64,000 bases of DNA from Natribaculum luteum (GTDB taxonomy: Archaea > Halobacteriota > Halobacteria > Halobacteriales > Natrialbaceae), in the NCBI RefSeq assembly GCF_023008545.1, contig NZ_CP095398.1:558001-622000 (forward strand), read 5' to 3'. Positions within the stretch are counted from its first letter, which is position 1; every line of letters begins with the position of its first letter. The notes beneath the pieces were generated by a model. The model had not been told where the DNA came from. It did no database searches and was given only the letters and a program-made list of their open reading frames with translations. Shown here piece by piece: positions 27,528 through 35,684 of the stretch. Made by a program: the position numbers and the translations under genes.

Positions 27528-28151
27528 CTACTCGTCAGCAAATTCTCCGAGGAGATCGCCTTCGTCCTCATCGAAATCATCCGGTGCGTACGTCGTCGGG
27601 GCCGACTCGTCGTCACCGAGATCGAGAATCGAATAGAGCGCTTCGACGAGATCATACGTAGTTCCAGGCGAAAGGTCTGTGAGGGTCGCGATCTGCCGGA
27701 TTGTGACATCCCCCTCACTGTGTGCCTTCACGAGATCGTATGCGAGTGCGAACGTGACGATACCGTGGTCTTCGAAAACCCGCTTGATCACTGGGTACTC
27801 GTTCTTCTGTGCGATCACTTCGATAAGTTCGGGTGTGATCGAGACTTCCGTCTCGCGGACCGTCAGTGTCAGCTCGAACTCTTCAGCGGTGTACACGGCG
27901 GTCCCGCCATCGTCACCGACCTTGCTAATCAGGCCCGCCTGCTCCAGCTTATGGAGATAGTCGTACACCGTCTTCTTCGAGACGGTCGTTGATTCAACGA
28001 GTTCGGGGCCCGTGGCAGTCGCTGTGCGTCTAATCGATGTATAGAGGCTAGCGAGGGACGCGTTCTCGAGTAATTCTGCGAACGTGGGGATTCCGGTGAT
28101 CATCCCCGGAGTCTCACCCGCGTTTCGCACGTGTTCTGTATCGTAACTCAT
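27528..28151 (-). CDS. Winged-helix regulator, antitoxin-like partner of the PIN protein
   Basis: A 207-residue protein from the ATG at 28151 (MSYDTEHVRNAGETPGM). I rejected the longer frame to 28328 because this ATG lies inside a symmetrical operator with a TATA-like core. Residues about 45-85 form a winged helix (TGPELVESTTVSKKTVYDYLHKLEQAGLISKV). A second helix-turn-helix lies near residue 165 (VTIRQIATLTDLSPGTTYDLVEALYSI). The very acidic tail (DDFDEDEGDLLGEFADE) is typical of haloarchaea. Likely represses its own operon. Confidence 0.82.
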   Translation of the reverse strand: MSYDTEHVRNAGETPGMITGIPTFAELLENASLASLYTSIRRTATATGPELVESTTVSKKTVYDYLHKLEQAGLISKVGDDGGTAVYTAEEFELTLTVRETEVSITPELIEVIAQKNEYPVIKRVFEDHGIVTFALAYDLVKAHSEGDVTIRQIATLTDLSPGTTYDLVEALYSILDLGDDESAPTTYAPDDFDEDEGDLLGEFADE

Positions 28152-28168
28152 CTTGTATAGAGTTACGA
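28141..28168. promoter_or_regulatory. Inverted-repeat operator over the start of the HTH-PIN operon
   Basis: Perfect 9-base inverted repeat TCGTAACTC (28141-28149) and GAGTTACGA (28160-28168), separated by ten bases that read tatacaagat on the minus strand. The left arm includes the first codons of the regulator and the centre holds a TATA-like sequence. Its 19-base repeat spacing, about two helix turns, suits a dimeric winged-helix repressor. Binding is inferred. Confidence 0.6.
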
Positions 28169-28428
28169 AACTGGAAACCATAAACGTTTGCCACGGAAAT
28201 GAGACGCTGTAGTGTCCACAGGTGTCGAGGCGAATGCCACGGGACTCGGCCCGGGGCGGTTCACACACGAGGTTACTGCTTTTCCGCCTGGAAATGTGCA
28301 CCTCGATAGAAGCTATGACCGACTGCATACGCTACCGCTCCGTGGATTGGGATTCACTCCCTAATGGATGGTTTGGAGGCGTGTCTCTACACAGAGACGA
28401 CAGTCGCACTCCTAGAGTTTGACCTCCT

Positions 28429-28470
28429 CCCGCGCCTAACGTCGCGGGAATCCCACCATGGGATTTCAGG
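28429..28470 (-). repeat. Right-end hairpin of a truncated tnpB element
   Basis: TTGACCTCCTCCCGCG followed by a hairpin (cccgcg/cgcggg) lies 20-60 bases beyond the stop of the tnpB remnant, as in the element at 9980. It fits the RE and omega RNA region of an IS200/IS605-type element. The other end of this element has been lost. Confidence 0.6.
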
Positions 28471-28490
28471 CCGAGCGCGGCCCTAAGGTT

Positions 28491-29195
28491 TCAAGACGCA
28501 TACGTTCCAAGCGTTAACTGCTGAGTTTCAGCATCGGCTTGGCTGTCTTGTGGGACGGTCAAACGTCCCCCATCCTCAGCCGAGTCATCGCCACTCGTGT
28601 GTTCTCTTGAATGGCTCTCTCCGCTGAGGCAGCGGTCTGCAATATTGAGCGCGGCGTTAACGTCTGCTTGGTACTCTGAAACCCAACACTCCGAATTGGA
28701 ACACTTGAACGTCGCCTGCTTCGGACGGTAGCCCTGTTCTCCACAACAGTGGCACGTCTTCGAGGTGTACGCGGGATTTACCGTCTCCACTCGAATCCCT
28801 TTTTCCGCTGCCTTGTACCGAATCTGGGCGTGCATCTTCGCAAACCACCATCCATGAAGCCGCCGGTTCATGAACGCGTCGTAGTCCATGTTCTCACGGA
28901 TGTGCGTCAAGTCTTCCAGAACCAGTACGGGGGTCTCGAATTGGTCGGCGTAGGCGACGACCTCCGACGTGACCGTGTGGAGAATGTGGTCGATGTGTCG
29001 CCACAGTTCGTCGCCGTAGGAGTCAGCGATTCGTTTGCTTCCACGCTGCTGAAGGCGTCGAGTTGCCGTGAAGTACATCTCACGGAGTTGTCGAACCGTC
29101 TTGCCTTCGTCGTTCCAGAGGTTGGGTGTAGCCGGGGAGCCACGCTCGTCACGGTGACACACAGTTAACAAAGAGGCTTCCCCGATATCTACCCC
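28491..29195 (-). pseudogene. tnpB: tnpB lacking its N-terminal half
   Basis: The frame enters directly from the ISH8-like end and starts at the RuvC-I strand (VDIGEASLLTVCHRDERG). VLVLEDLTHIRENM carries the RuvC-II glutamate, a CHCCGEQGY...CSNSEC zinc finger follows, then YQADVNAALNIA with the RuvC-III aspartate. About 190 N-terminal residues, including the RNA- and TAM-binding part, are absent and are not found on the other side of the IS. The apparent ATG at 29198 is formed at the junction. Not functional as an RNA-guided nuclease. Confidence 0.88.
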
Positions 29196-30598
29196 CATCC
29201 GTCTTTAGCTAAGCCAAGAACCGCATGACAGCGGCGGCTTATCGGAGTTGCTTTTCGGAAGGAATGAGGAGGTGACAGCTGTGCACACCGAAACCTCCTC
29301 ACGTCACATTGAACGCCGTCTCACTAACCTCCTTCCCTCTGAAGCGCTCGAAGACCACGCCGATGCCGTCGGCGTGGTCGAGCGCGAGGGGAAGCTTCAG
29401 CTCCCGCCACTTGTCTGGTCGTTTGCGTTCGGCTTCGCCGCAGGCGAAAGCCGAACGCTTGCGGCCTTCAGACGTACCTACAACTCTACCGCTGACGAGT
29501 CACTTTCTCCGGGCGGCTTCTACCAGCGGTTGACTCCGACGCTCGCAGAGTACCTCCGCGACCTCGTCGAATACGGGTTCGACGAGGTCGCTGTCCCTCA
29601 CACCGTCTCTGATGAGTTCGACCGGTTTCGAGACGTGATGATCGCTGATGGAACCGTCCTGCGGTTGCACGAGTTGCTCTCTGAAGCGTACAAAGCACGT
29701 CACGAGGAGCAGGCTGGAGCGAAGCTCCACCTGCTCCACAACGTCACTGACCAGACAGTCGAACATTTCAACGTCACAGACGAGAAAACGCACGACAGCA
29801 CGTTGTTTAACACAGGATCGTGGCTGGAAGGACGGCTAGCGATCTTCGACCTCGCCTATTTCAAGTACCGGCGGTTCGCGTTGATCGACGAGAACGACGG
29901 CTACTTCGTGAGCCGACTGAAAAAGAGCGCGAACCCGGTTGTAACGGAGGAATTACGGGAATGGCGCGGCCGCGCCATTCCCTTAGAAGGCGAGAAGATC
30001 TTCGACATCGTGGATGATCTCTCCCGGAAGTACATCGACGTGGAAGTCGAGGTCGAGTTTGACCGACGAGAGTACGCGGGCACGCAGTCACGTGATACGA
30101 AACGGTTCCGCGTCGTCGGCGTCCGCAACGAGGACGCCGACGACTACCATCTGTACATCACGAACCTTTCTCGGGAAGAGTTTCTCCCGGCCGATCTAGC
30201 GACGATCTACCGATGTAGATGGGAAGTAGAGCTGTTGTTCCGTGAACTGAAGACGCAGTACGAACTGGACGAGTTCGACACGACGAAGAAGCACATCGTA
30301 GAGATTCTGCTGTACGCAGCGTTGTTATCCTTGGTCGTGAGTCGTGATTTACTCGGTCTGGTCATAGAGCACGCTGATGATGGGATCGTGTTTCCGCCGG
30401 AACGCTGGGCGGCGACCTTTCGGTCGCACGCCCAGCTCATCCTCCGCGAACTGAGAGAGTATCTCGCCTACTCACCGCCGCCACTGCTACAACGACTGAT
30501 CGAAGACGCTCAGAAGATCCACAGGCAACGACCAATCCTGCAAGAACAGCTCGCTACTACCATCCAACCGGCTGCTGAGGCTTAGCTAAAGACCAATG
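29196..30598 (+). mobile_element. ISH8-like insertion sequence (IS4 family), 1403 bp, copy 2
   Basis: Same ends and length as the copy at 11600-13002, inverted relative to it. Unlike copy 1 it has no target duplication: the ten bases on each side are tatctacccc and gctagtcggt, and the flanking genes are two different broken genes (tnpB and a HAD hydrolase). The simplest reading is a deletion between two copies, or an adjacent deletion made by this one. Confidence 0.93.
29248..30585 (+). CDS. IS4-family (ISH8-type) transposase, copy 2
   Basis: Identical in all 445 residues to the copy at 11613-12950, including the YRCRWEVELLFRELK signature. The gene is intact. Sequence identity between the copies implies they can recombine; being in opposite orientation, recombination between them would invert the 16-kb segment in between. 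Confidence 0.95.
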   Translation: MLFGRNEEVTAVHTETSSRHIERRLTNLLPSEALEDHADAVGVVEREGKLQLPPLVWSFAFGFAAGESRTLAAFRRTYNSTADESLSPGGFYQRLTPTLAEYLRDLVEYGFDEVAVPHTVSDEFDRFRDVMIADGTVLRLHELLSEAYKARHEEQAGAKLHLLHNVTDQTVEHFNVTDEKTHDSTLFNTGSWLEGRLAIFDLAYFKYRRFALIDENDGYFVSRLKKSANPVVTEELREWRGRAIPLEGEKIFDIVDDLSRKYIDVEVEVEFDRREYAGTQSRDTKRFRVVGVRNEDADDYHLYITNLSREEFLPADLATIYRCRWEVELLFRELKTQYELDEFDTTKKHIVEILLYAALLSLVVSRDLLGLVIEHADDGIVFPPERWAATFRSHAQLILRELREYLAYSPPPLLQRLIEDAQKIHRQRPILQEQLATTIQPAAEA

Positions 30599-30960
30599 GC
30601 TAGTCGGTATTCTCGAGCGAGTTCGTCCAGGAGGCGAGCGGCAGATGGGAGGAGTGTTACGTTCGATTGGTCGCGTTCATCGTCGAACACCGCTGCGACA
30701 TCTTTGCCAAGTTGCCTCTCGTATCCGTTCTCTGCAGCAAGCGTTGCAAAGCATTCAGAACGGAGTTCGGCCATCGAATCGCACGTTTCTGCGAACTCGT
30801 CGTATCGGCCATAGTACTCCTCGACAGAAAAGATCGGTTCGAGATCGAGATGGGAAAAGCACACCCGGAGCAGTTCTCCGGGAGATCGTTCGTACCGAAT
30901 CAAGGTATCATCGAGATCGAAAGAGATCGCTCCGACGTTCTCGACGTTGCTGTGTTCCAT
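30599..30960 (-). pseudogene. HAD hydrolase truncated at its C-terminus by the ISH8-like element
   Basis: From the ATG at 30960 the protein begins MEHSNVENVGAISFDLDDTL, with HAD motif I intact (DLDDT), followed by cap-domain sequence (HLDLEPIFSVEEYYGRYDEF) and SAARLLDELAREYRLAI, the strand that leads to motif II. It is cut there at the IS boundary. Motifs II-IV are missing and no matching remainder lies in the window. I preferred this start over the longer frame to 31128, whose first 56 residues are poor in acidic residues. Confidence 0.82.
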
Positions 30961-31102
30961 TGCCGCCGTATGCATCTTACCCACGGTGGTCCAAAAAGGG
31001 ACGTGATGAGATGAGTAGCGCTGTCGATACGCCCACTCCACGGTTGCTTCGATGATGACAGAGACGACCGAATGGGATTTCGACAGGGCCAAAAGAGAGG
31101 AA

Positions 31103-32224
31103 TCAATCGGCCGTAAACGCTCGTCCACGGGCGACGAGTCGGACGGTCCGTCCTGCCGTGACCGTCCAGACGACCAGCAACAGCGCGGTCACCCCGACCA
31201 GAACGTAGCCGAAGACGTCGACCTCGAGGAGGCCTGCGAGCACGTCGGTCGAGACGGCGAACGCACCGACCGGGAAGGTGTAGGCCCACCACGTGAAAAA
31301 GAAGGGGTGCGTTCGACGGGTGGCGTAGTAGGCGACGAGCGCGCCCGTCAGGAGGAACCACCAGGCCGAAAAGCCCCACAGCAACAGCCCCAGAAGCTTC
31401 AGGAGTGGTTCCAGTGGCGCGGCGGCGACGTCCATGCCGACGCCAGCCTGTAACGCGTGAGAGAGCCGTGCGACGTCGATCGCGAGGACGGCCGTCGGCG
31501 CGAGACCGATGGCGAACGTCGGCGCGAGTTTCTCGTGGGGGAGTGACTCGTAGGCGTATCGATAGAGGACGATCGAGCCGAAAAACAGGAACATGAAGGT
31601 CCCGACGCCGAGGGCGACCACCGACGCGGTGAAGATCGCCTGACCGGCGAGGGTGCCGGCGTAGTACTCGCTGACGAGCAGGAAGCCGAGCAGCGGGATC
31701 ACGAGGTGTGACACCGGCGGGATGTACCACGCGAAGACGCCGTCGTCGGGGCCGATCCGATCGTTGGTGAACATGAGCGTGACGAGCAACAACCCGAACC
31801 CGAAGATGCCGACGCTTCCGGCGACGAACAGGGCGGTAAGCAGCGGCCGCAGGGTCGCGTCGGGCAACACGTCGCCTGTCGTCTGGGCGATCCCGACGCC
31901 CAGGACGAGCAGCGTGATCGGCATCGTCGGGAAGAACTGACTCCGGACGGGGTGGGTCAGGTCGGCCCACACCCGGCCGGGATAGTAGACGATCCGCAGG
32001 AACCACGGAATCGCGTACGCGACCGTCGCGACCAGCGTCAGGCCGACGAACGCCGTGGCGAGCGTCGCGACGGACTCGAGGTGAACCCGTGCTGCGACCA
32101 GCGCCAGCGCGACGCCGAGGACGCCGGTCCCCATCGTCGATCCAAACCACTGCGGTCCGAAGAACTCGATAGTACTCGAGATTCGTGATCGCGTCTCCGC
32201 CGTCGTCCGCTCGACGTCAGCCAT
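31103..32224 (-). CDS. TDT/SLAC1-family transporter (tellurite-resistance/C4-dicarboxylate type)
   Basis: A 373-residue membrane protein with ten hydrophobic segments. FFGPQWFGSTMGTGVLGVAL at the start is the conserved first-helix motif of TehA/Mae1/SLAC1 proteins, and WYIPPVSHLVIPLLG, with its proline-rich helix, and FFFTWWAYTFPVGAFAVST match later conserved helices. Members carry C4-dicarboxylates, sulfite or chloride-like anions; the substrate here is unknown. It stands alone, with the truncated HAD gene downstream. Confidence 0.88.
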   Translation of the reverse strand: MADVERTTAETRSRISSTIEFFGPQWFGSTMGTGVLGVALALVAARVHLESVATLATAFVGLTLVATVAYAIPWFLRIVYYPGRVWADLTHPVRSQFFPTMPITLLVLGVGIAQTTGDVLPDATLRPLLTALFVAGSVGIFGFGLLLVTLMFTNDRIGPDDGVFAWYIPPVSHLVIPLLGFLLVSEYYAGTLAGQAIFTASVVALGVGTFMFLFFGSIVLYRYAYESLPHEKLAPTFAIGLAPTAVLAIDVARLSHALQAGVGMDVAAAPLEPLLKLLGLLLWGFSAWWFLLTGALVAYYATRRTHPFFFTWWAYTFPVGAFAVSTDVLAGLLEVDVFGYVLVGVTALLLVVWTVTAGRTVRLVARGRAFTAD

Positions 32225-32399
32225 AGTATTGTCTAATATTGTAATAACTGTGCGCCGTTAGACTTGAACGTATCGACTGCAGCCAGCCGAAAATTTGGCG
32301 TCAACTGGCGAGTGGCGTGTCGCAGTTCCACACGGTATCACGCCCCATTAGTCTTGCATACCAAAGGCAATATTAAACACGGCCGATGAACTCACGTCG
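32225..32399. promoter_or_regulatory. Intergenic region with divergent promoters
   Basis: Separates the divergent TDT transporter and lipoyl-E3 genes. An AT-rich block at 32226-32248 lies close to the transporter start, and caatattaaac (32369-32379), about 25 bases before the ATG at 32400, resembles a haloarchaeal TATA element giving a nearly leaderless transcript. No operator was recognised. Confidence 0.4.
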
Positions 32400-34247
32400 A
32401 TGACCTACGAGTTCGAGTTGCCGGAGCTTGGAAACGGCGCGACCGACGGGACACTGGTGGCCTGTCACGTCGAACCGGGCGACGACGTGGTCGAGGGTGA
32501 CCTCGTCGCCGAAGTAGAGACCGACAAGTCCGTCGTCGAGCTGTCGGCACCGGTCGACGGCACCGTCACCGACGTCGTCGCCGCCGTCGGTGACACCGTC
32601 TCGGTCGGTGACGTCGTCTTGCGATTCGAGACCGATACGGCGGAATCGGACGGCGCTACCGCTGACGCCGATACCGACGACGACCTCACGCCGGCAGTGA
32701 CGCGACTCGAGGCGGACGACGACCCCGACGCCGATGAGTCGACTGGCACGAACGAGTCGGATGCGGACGGCCCCACGCCGGCGGTCACCCGGATCGACGA
32801 CGACACGGAATCGACCGATACGGCGGACGTGCCCGCGGGGACCGTCGACGGCGTCCCCGAGTCGACCGACGTGCTCGTCGTCGGGGCCGGCCCGGGCGGC
32901 TACGTCGCGGCGATTCGCGCCGCCCAGCTCGGACTCGAGGTCACGCTCGTCGAGAAAGACGCCTACGGCGGTACCTGCCTCAACGACGGCTGTATCCCGT
33001 CGAAGGCACTCATCCACGGCGCGGACGTCGCCCACGAGGCGACGAGCGCCGAGCACCTGGGTATCACCGCCGAGATCGACGTCGACGCCGACCGGCTGAC
33101 CGACTGGAAAGACGGCGTGGTCGATCGACTGACCGGCGGCGTCGAGGGGCTGTGCCGTGCCGCCGGCGTCACGCTCGTCGACGGCCACGCGACGTTCGTC
33201 GACGACCACCGCGCCCACGTTGCGACCGACGATGGGGACGCTGCCATCTCGTTCGAGTACGCGATCGTCGCCACCGGGAGCCGCCCCATCGAGATCCCTG
33301 GATTCGAACCCGACGGCGAGCACATTCTCGACTCGAGTGACGCACTCGAGCTCTCGGATGTCCCCGACCGCCTGGTCGTCGTCGGCGCGGGCTACATCGG
33401 CATGGAGCTGTCGACGGTCTTCGCGAAACTGGGCACGGACGTCACGGCTGTCGAGATGTTCGACGACGTCCTGCCGATGTACGACGACGAGATCTCGCGC
33501 GTCGTCCGCGAGCAGGCCGTCGAGTACGGCGTCGAGTTCCGGTTCGGCGAACGCGCTGCCGACTGGGAGCCGACCGACGACGGCGTTCTCGTCACGACCG
33601 AGGACGAAGACGGCGCGACTACGGAACTTACCGCCGACGCCGCGCTGGTCGTCGCCGGGCGCGAACCGGCGACCGACACGGCCAACCTCGAGGCGCTCGG
33701 CATCGAACTCGACGAAGACGGGTTCGTGCCGACCGACGCCCAGGGGCGAACGGTCCGCGATCACGTCTTCGCCGTCGGCGACGTCGCGGGCGAGCCGATG
33801 CTGGCACACAAGGCCAGCTACGAGGGCGAGGTCGCCGCGGCCGCGATCGCCGGTCAGCCGGCCGCACTCGACCACGAGGCGATGCCCGCTGCAGTGTTCA
33901 CCGACCCCGAAATCGCGACGGTCGGGCTGGCACGCGACGAGGCTGCCGATGCGGGCTACGATCCGGTCGTCGGTCGGATGCCCCTCCAGGCCAACGGCCG
34001 GGCACTGACCGTCGAGGCGACCGACGGGTTCGTCCGCGTCGTCGCCGACGCGGCGACAGAACGCGTCCTCGGCGCGCAGATCGTCGCCCCGAACGCCTCC
34101 GAACTGATCGGCGAGGTCGCGCTCGCACTCGAGGTCGGTGCCGACCTCTCGACGCTCGCCGGGACGGTCCACACGCATCCGACGCTGTCGGAGGCGATCA
34201 TGGAAGCCGCCGCCGACGCTCGCGACGAAGCGATCCACACGCGCTGA
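32400..34247 (+). CDS. Lipoyl domain-dihydrolipoyl dehydrogenase fusion
   Basis: A 615-residue hybrid of an E2-type lipoyl domain and an E3 flavoenzyme. Residues 1-80 form the lipoyl domain, with the lysine to be lipoylated in VETDKSVVELSAP. Residues 85-150 are an acidic linker with two copies of a TPAVTR motif, recalling the TPAVR core of peripheral-subunit-binding domains. Then E3: VVGAGPGGYVAAIRAAQLG (FAD), GGTCLNDGCIPSKAL (disulfide), VVGAGYIGMELSTVFAKLG (NAD) and HTHPTLSEA (acid-base pair). No E1 or E2 genes are nearby. It would reoxidise its own or another carrier's dihydrolipoate with NAD. The lipoate ligase genes at 35415-36427 fit. Confidence 0.92.
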   Translation: MTYEFELPELGNGATDGTLVACHVEPGDDVVEGDLVAEVETDKSVVELSAPVDGTVTDVVAAVGDTVSVGDVVLRFETDTAESDGATADADTDDDLTPAVTRLEADDDPDADESTGTNESDADGPTPAVTRIDDDTESTDTADVPAGTVDGVPESTDVLVVGAGPGGYVAAIRAAQLGLEVTLVEKDAYGGTCLNDGCIPSKALIHGADVAHEATSAEHLGITAEIDVDADRLTDWKDGVVDRLTGGVEGLCRAAGVTLVDGHATFVDDHRAHVATDDGDAAISFEYAIVATGSRPIEIPGFEPDGEHILDSSDALELSDVPDRLVVVGAGYIGMELSTVFAKLGTDVTAVEMFDDVLPMYDDEISRVVREQAVEYGVEFRFGERAADWEPTDDGVLVTTEDEDGATTELTADAALVVAGREPATDTANLEALGIELDEDGFVPTDAQGRTVRDHVFAVGDVAGEPMLAHKASYEGEVAAAAIAGQPAALDHEAMPAAVFTDPEIATVGLARDEAADAGYDPVVGRMPLQANGRALTVEATDGFVRVVADAATERVLGAQIVAPNASELIGEVALALEVGADLSTLAGTVHTHPTLSEAIMEAAADARDEAIHTR

Positions 34248-34300
34248 GGGTCAGCCGTCGGACACCGATACAGGGCCGCTATCTCCTCGTTTCGAGACCG

Positions 34301-34362
34301 TATTTATATCCGATCGATTCACAAGACCTTTTCCTGTATAGTGGACACTGCACAATACAGAC
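34301..34362 (+). promoter_or_regulatory. Promoter of the OsmC gene with possible operator
   Basis: TATA-like tatttatat (34301-34309) lies 54 bases before the ATG at 34363. Between them, CTGTAT (34334-34339) and ATACAG (34355-34360) form a 6-base inverted repeat with 15 bases between, close to the expected transcription start, which could bind a redox-responsive regulator. The repeat is short and could be chance. Confidence 0.4.
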
Positions 34363-34761
34363 ATGGACGACATCTCTCTGACGACGACCAGCGACGACGG
34401 CTTCGACACGCAGAGCGTCATCGGCGACTTCGCACTCGCCATCGATCCGATGGAAGAGACGGGGCCGAACCCGAACGCGGTGCTCGTCGCCGACTACGCG
34501 TCGTGTTTCCTCCCTGCCGTCCGCGTCGGCGCACAGAAAGCCGGCTACGACGACCTCGGTCGGATGGAGATCGACGCGACGGCCACGCTGGACGACGAAG
34601 ACGACCTCGAGAACATCGAGTTCACGCTGAAAGTCGAAGCCGACGTCGACGACCCGGACGAACTCGCCGCCCTCGGTGAGGACATCTGTCACGTGCACGC
34701 GGCGCTTCGAGAGGAGCTACACGCCGACATCACCGTCGAGGCCGGCGCGTTCGATAACTGA
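34363..34761 (+). CDS. OsmC-family protein (peroxide/organic hydroperoxide protection)
   Basis: A 132-residue OsmC-fold protein. DYASCFLPAVRVGAQKAGYDDLG contains the first catalytic cysteine, and EDICHVHAALREEL the second, the pair that reduces hydroperoxides in Ohr/OsmC enzymes. In Ohr and OsmC the reductant is lipoylated protein in several organisms, which makes the lipoyl-E3 fusion just upstream (115 bases) a natural electron donor. That functional link is inference. The N-terminal part lacks the usual dimer-forming strand motifs of classic OsmC. Confidence 0.86.
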   Translation: MDDISLTTTSDDGFDTQSVIGDFALAIDPMEETGPNPNAVLVADYASCFLPAVRVGAQKAGYDDLGRMEIDATATLDDEDDLENIEFTLKVEADVDDPDELAALGEDICHVHAALREELHADITVEAGAFDN

Positions 34762-34803
34762 ATTCGCCTTTCGTATCGCCTTTCGTATCGCAAAACACGC
34801 CGG

Positions 34804-35220
34804 TCAGCGGACGACCGTAACCGGCATCGGCGCACGGCGAACGACTTTCTCGGCGACGCTCCCGAGCAAGACGCGAGAGGGGCCCGCCCGGCCGTGACTG
34901 CCGACGACGATCTGATCGACGTCGTTTTCTTCTGCAAACGACACGATCTCGGCCGCAGGCTGGCCGACGGCCATCTCGAGTCGGTACTCGACGTCTTCGG
35001 CCTCGAGGAGGTCGCTGACCTCCTCGGCCGTCTCGCCTGCCACCTCTTCCCGTTTTTCCATGAATCGCTCACGAGTGAGGTTGAAGCCCGCCCCGAGGGA
35101 GCCGCCGGCCGCTTCGACGACGCGCAGCAGGATGATCTCCTCGTCGGGGTACTCGCGAACTGCGTGTTCGACTGCCTGCTGTGCGGGGTAGGAACCGTCG
35201 TACGCGACGAGGATTGCCAT
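34804..35220 (-). CDS. Universal stress protein (UspA family)
   Basis: A 138-residue single-domain Usp from the ATG at 35220 (MAILVAYDGSYPAQQAVEHA). The ATP-binding motif G-2x-G-9x-G-S appears as VVGSHGRAGPSRVLLGSVAEKVVRRAPMPV, so it is probably of the nucleotide-binding type. It is convergent with the OsmC gene and divergent from the lipoate ligase genes. Such proteins respond to stress by unknown routes in haloarchaea. Confidence 0.92.
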   Translation of the reverse strand: MAILVAYDGSYPAQQAVEHAVREYPDEEIILLRVVEAAGGSLGAGFNLTRERFMEKREEVAGETAEEVSDLLEAEDVEYRLEMAVGQPAAEIVSFAEENDVDQIVVGSHGRAGPSRVLLGSVAEKVVRRAPMPVTVVR

Positions 35221-35414
35221 GTGGGCGATGGGTACCGCAGGTACATAAATCTCGAGGCGACTCGAGAGTGCCACTCGAACGACAGCGAGTCACGGGATCG
35301 ACGTGAAGACGGACGAACGTCGATTGGACGGCCGACAGTGGGCAGGCCGCCCTCGACCGGTCCACGGACCGGAGAAAGTCAGCGTTACCTGTTTCGAACG
35401 CGTTTTTCGTACTG

Positions 35415-35684
35415 ATGCACGACAGCGCGACGGTCAAAGTTCCCGCTGGCAAACTCGTCGAGGTCGACGTCACCTACGACGACCGACTGACGGACGTCCG
35501 CGTGACCGGTGACTTCTTCCTCGAGCCACCCGAGCGTCACGCCTCGCTCGAGGCCGCACTCGAGGGCCATCCAGCCGACGTCTCCCGGCCGACGCTCGTC
35601 GAGGCGATCGAGGCGGTCGACGCGACGCTCATCGGCTTCGACGCTGAGCACCTGGCTGATGCGACGCTGGAGGCGATCCGATGA
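35415..35684 (+). CDS. lplB: Lipoate-protein ligase, C-terminal (accessory) subunit
   Basis: An 89-residue protein matching the small second subunit of archaeal split lipoate ligases: the region corresponding to the C-terminal domain of bacterial LplA (KVPAGKLVEVDVTYDDRLTDVRVTGDFFLEPP). In Thermoplasma the two subunits together are needed to activate lipoate. It overlaps the catalytic subunit gene by four bases (ATGA at 35681-35684), so the two are translationally coupled. Symbol used as in archaeal literature, not for bacterial octanoyltransferase. Confidence 0.88.
   Translation: MHDSATVKVPAGKLVEVDVTYDDRLTDVRVTGDFFLEPPERHASLEAALEGHPADVSRPTLVEAIEAVDATLIGFDAEHLADATLEAIR

Noticed and set aside
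28141-28168. Inverted repeat considered as a transcription terminator
   Set aside because: It covers the start codon and TATA-like core of a gene, so an operator fits better.
32373-34238. 621-codon minus-strand frame opposite the lipoyl-E3 gene
   Set aside because: Shadow; rich in Arg and Val with no domain, while the plus strand has all E3 motifs.
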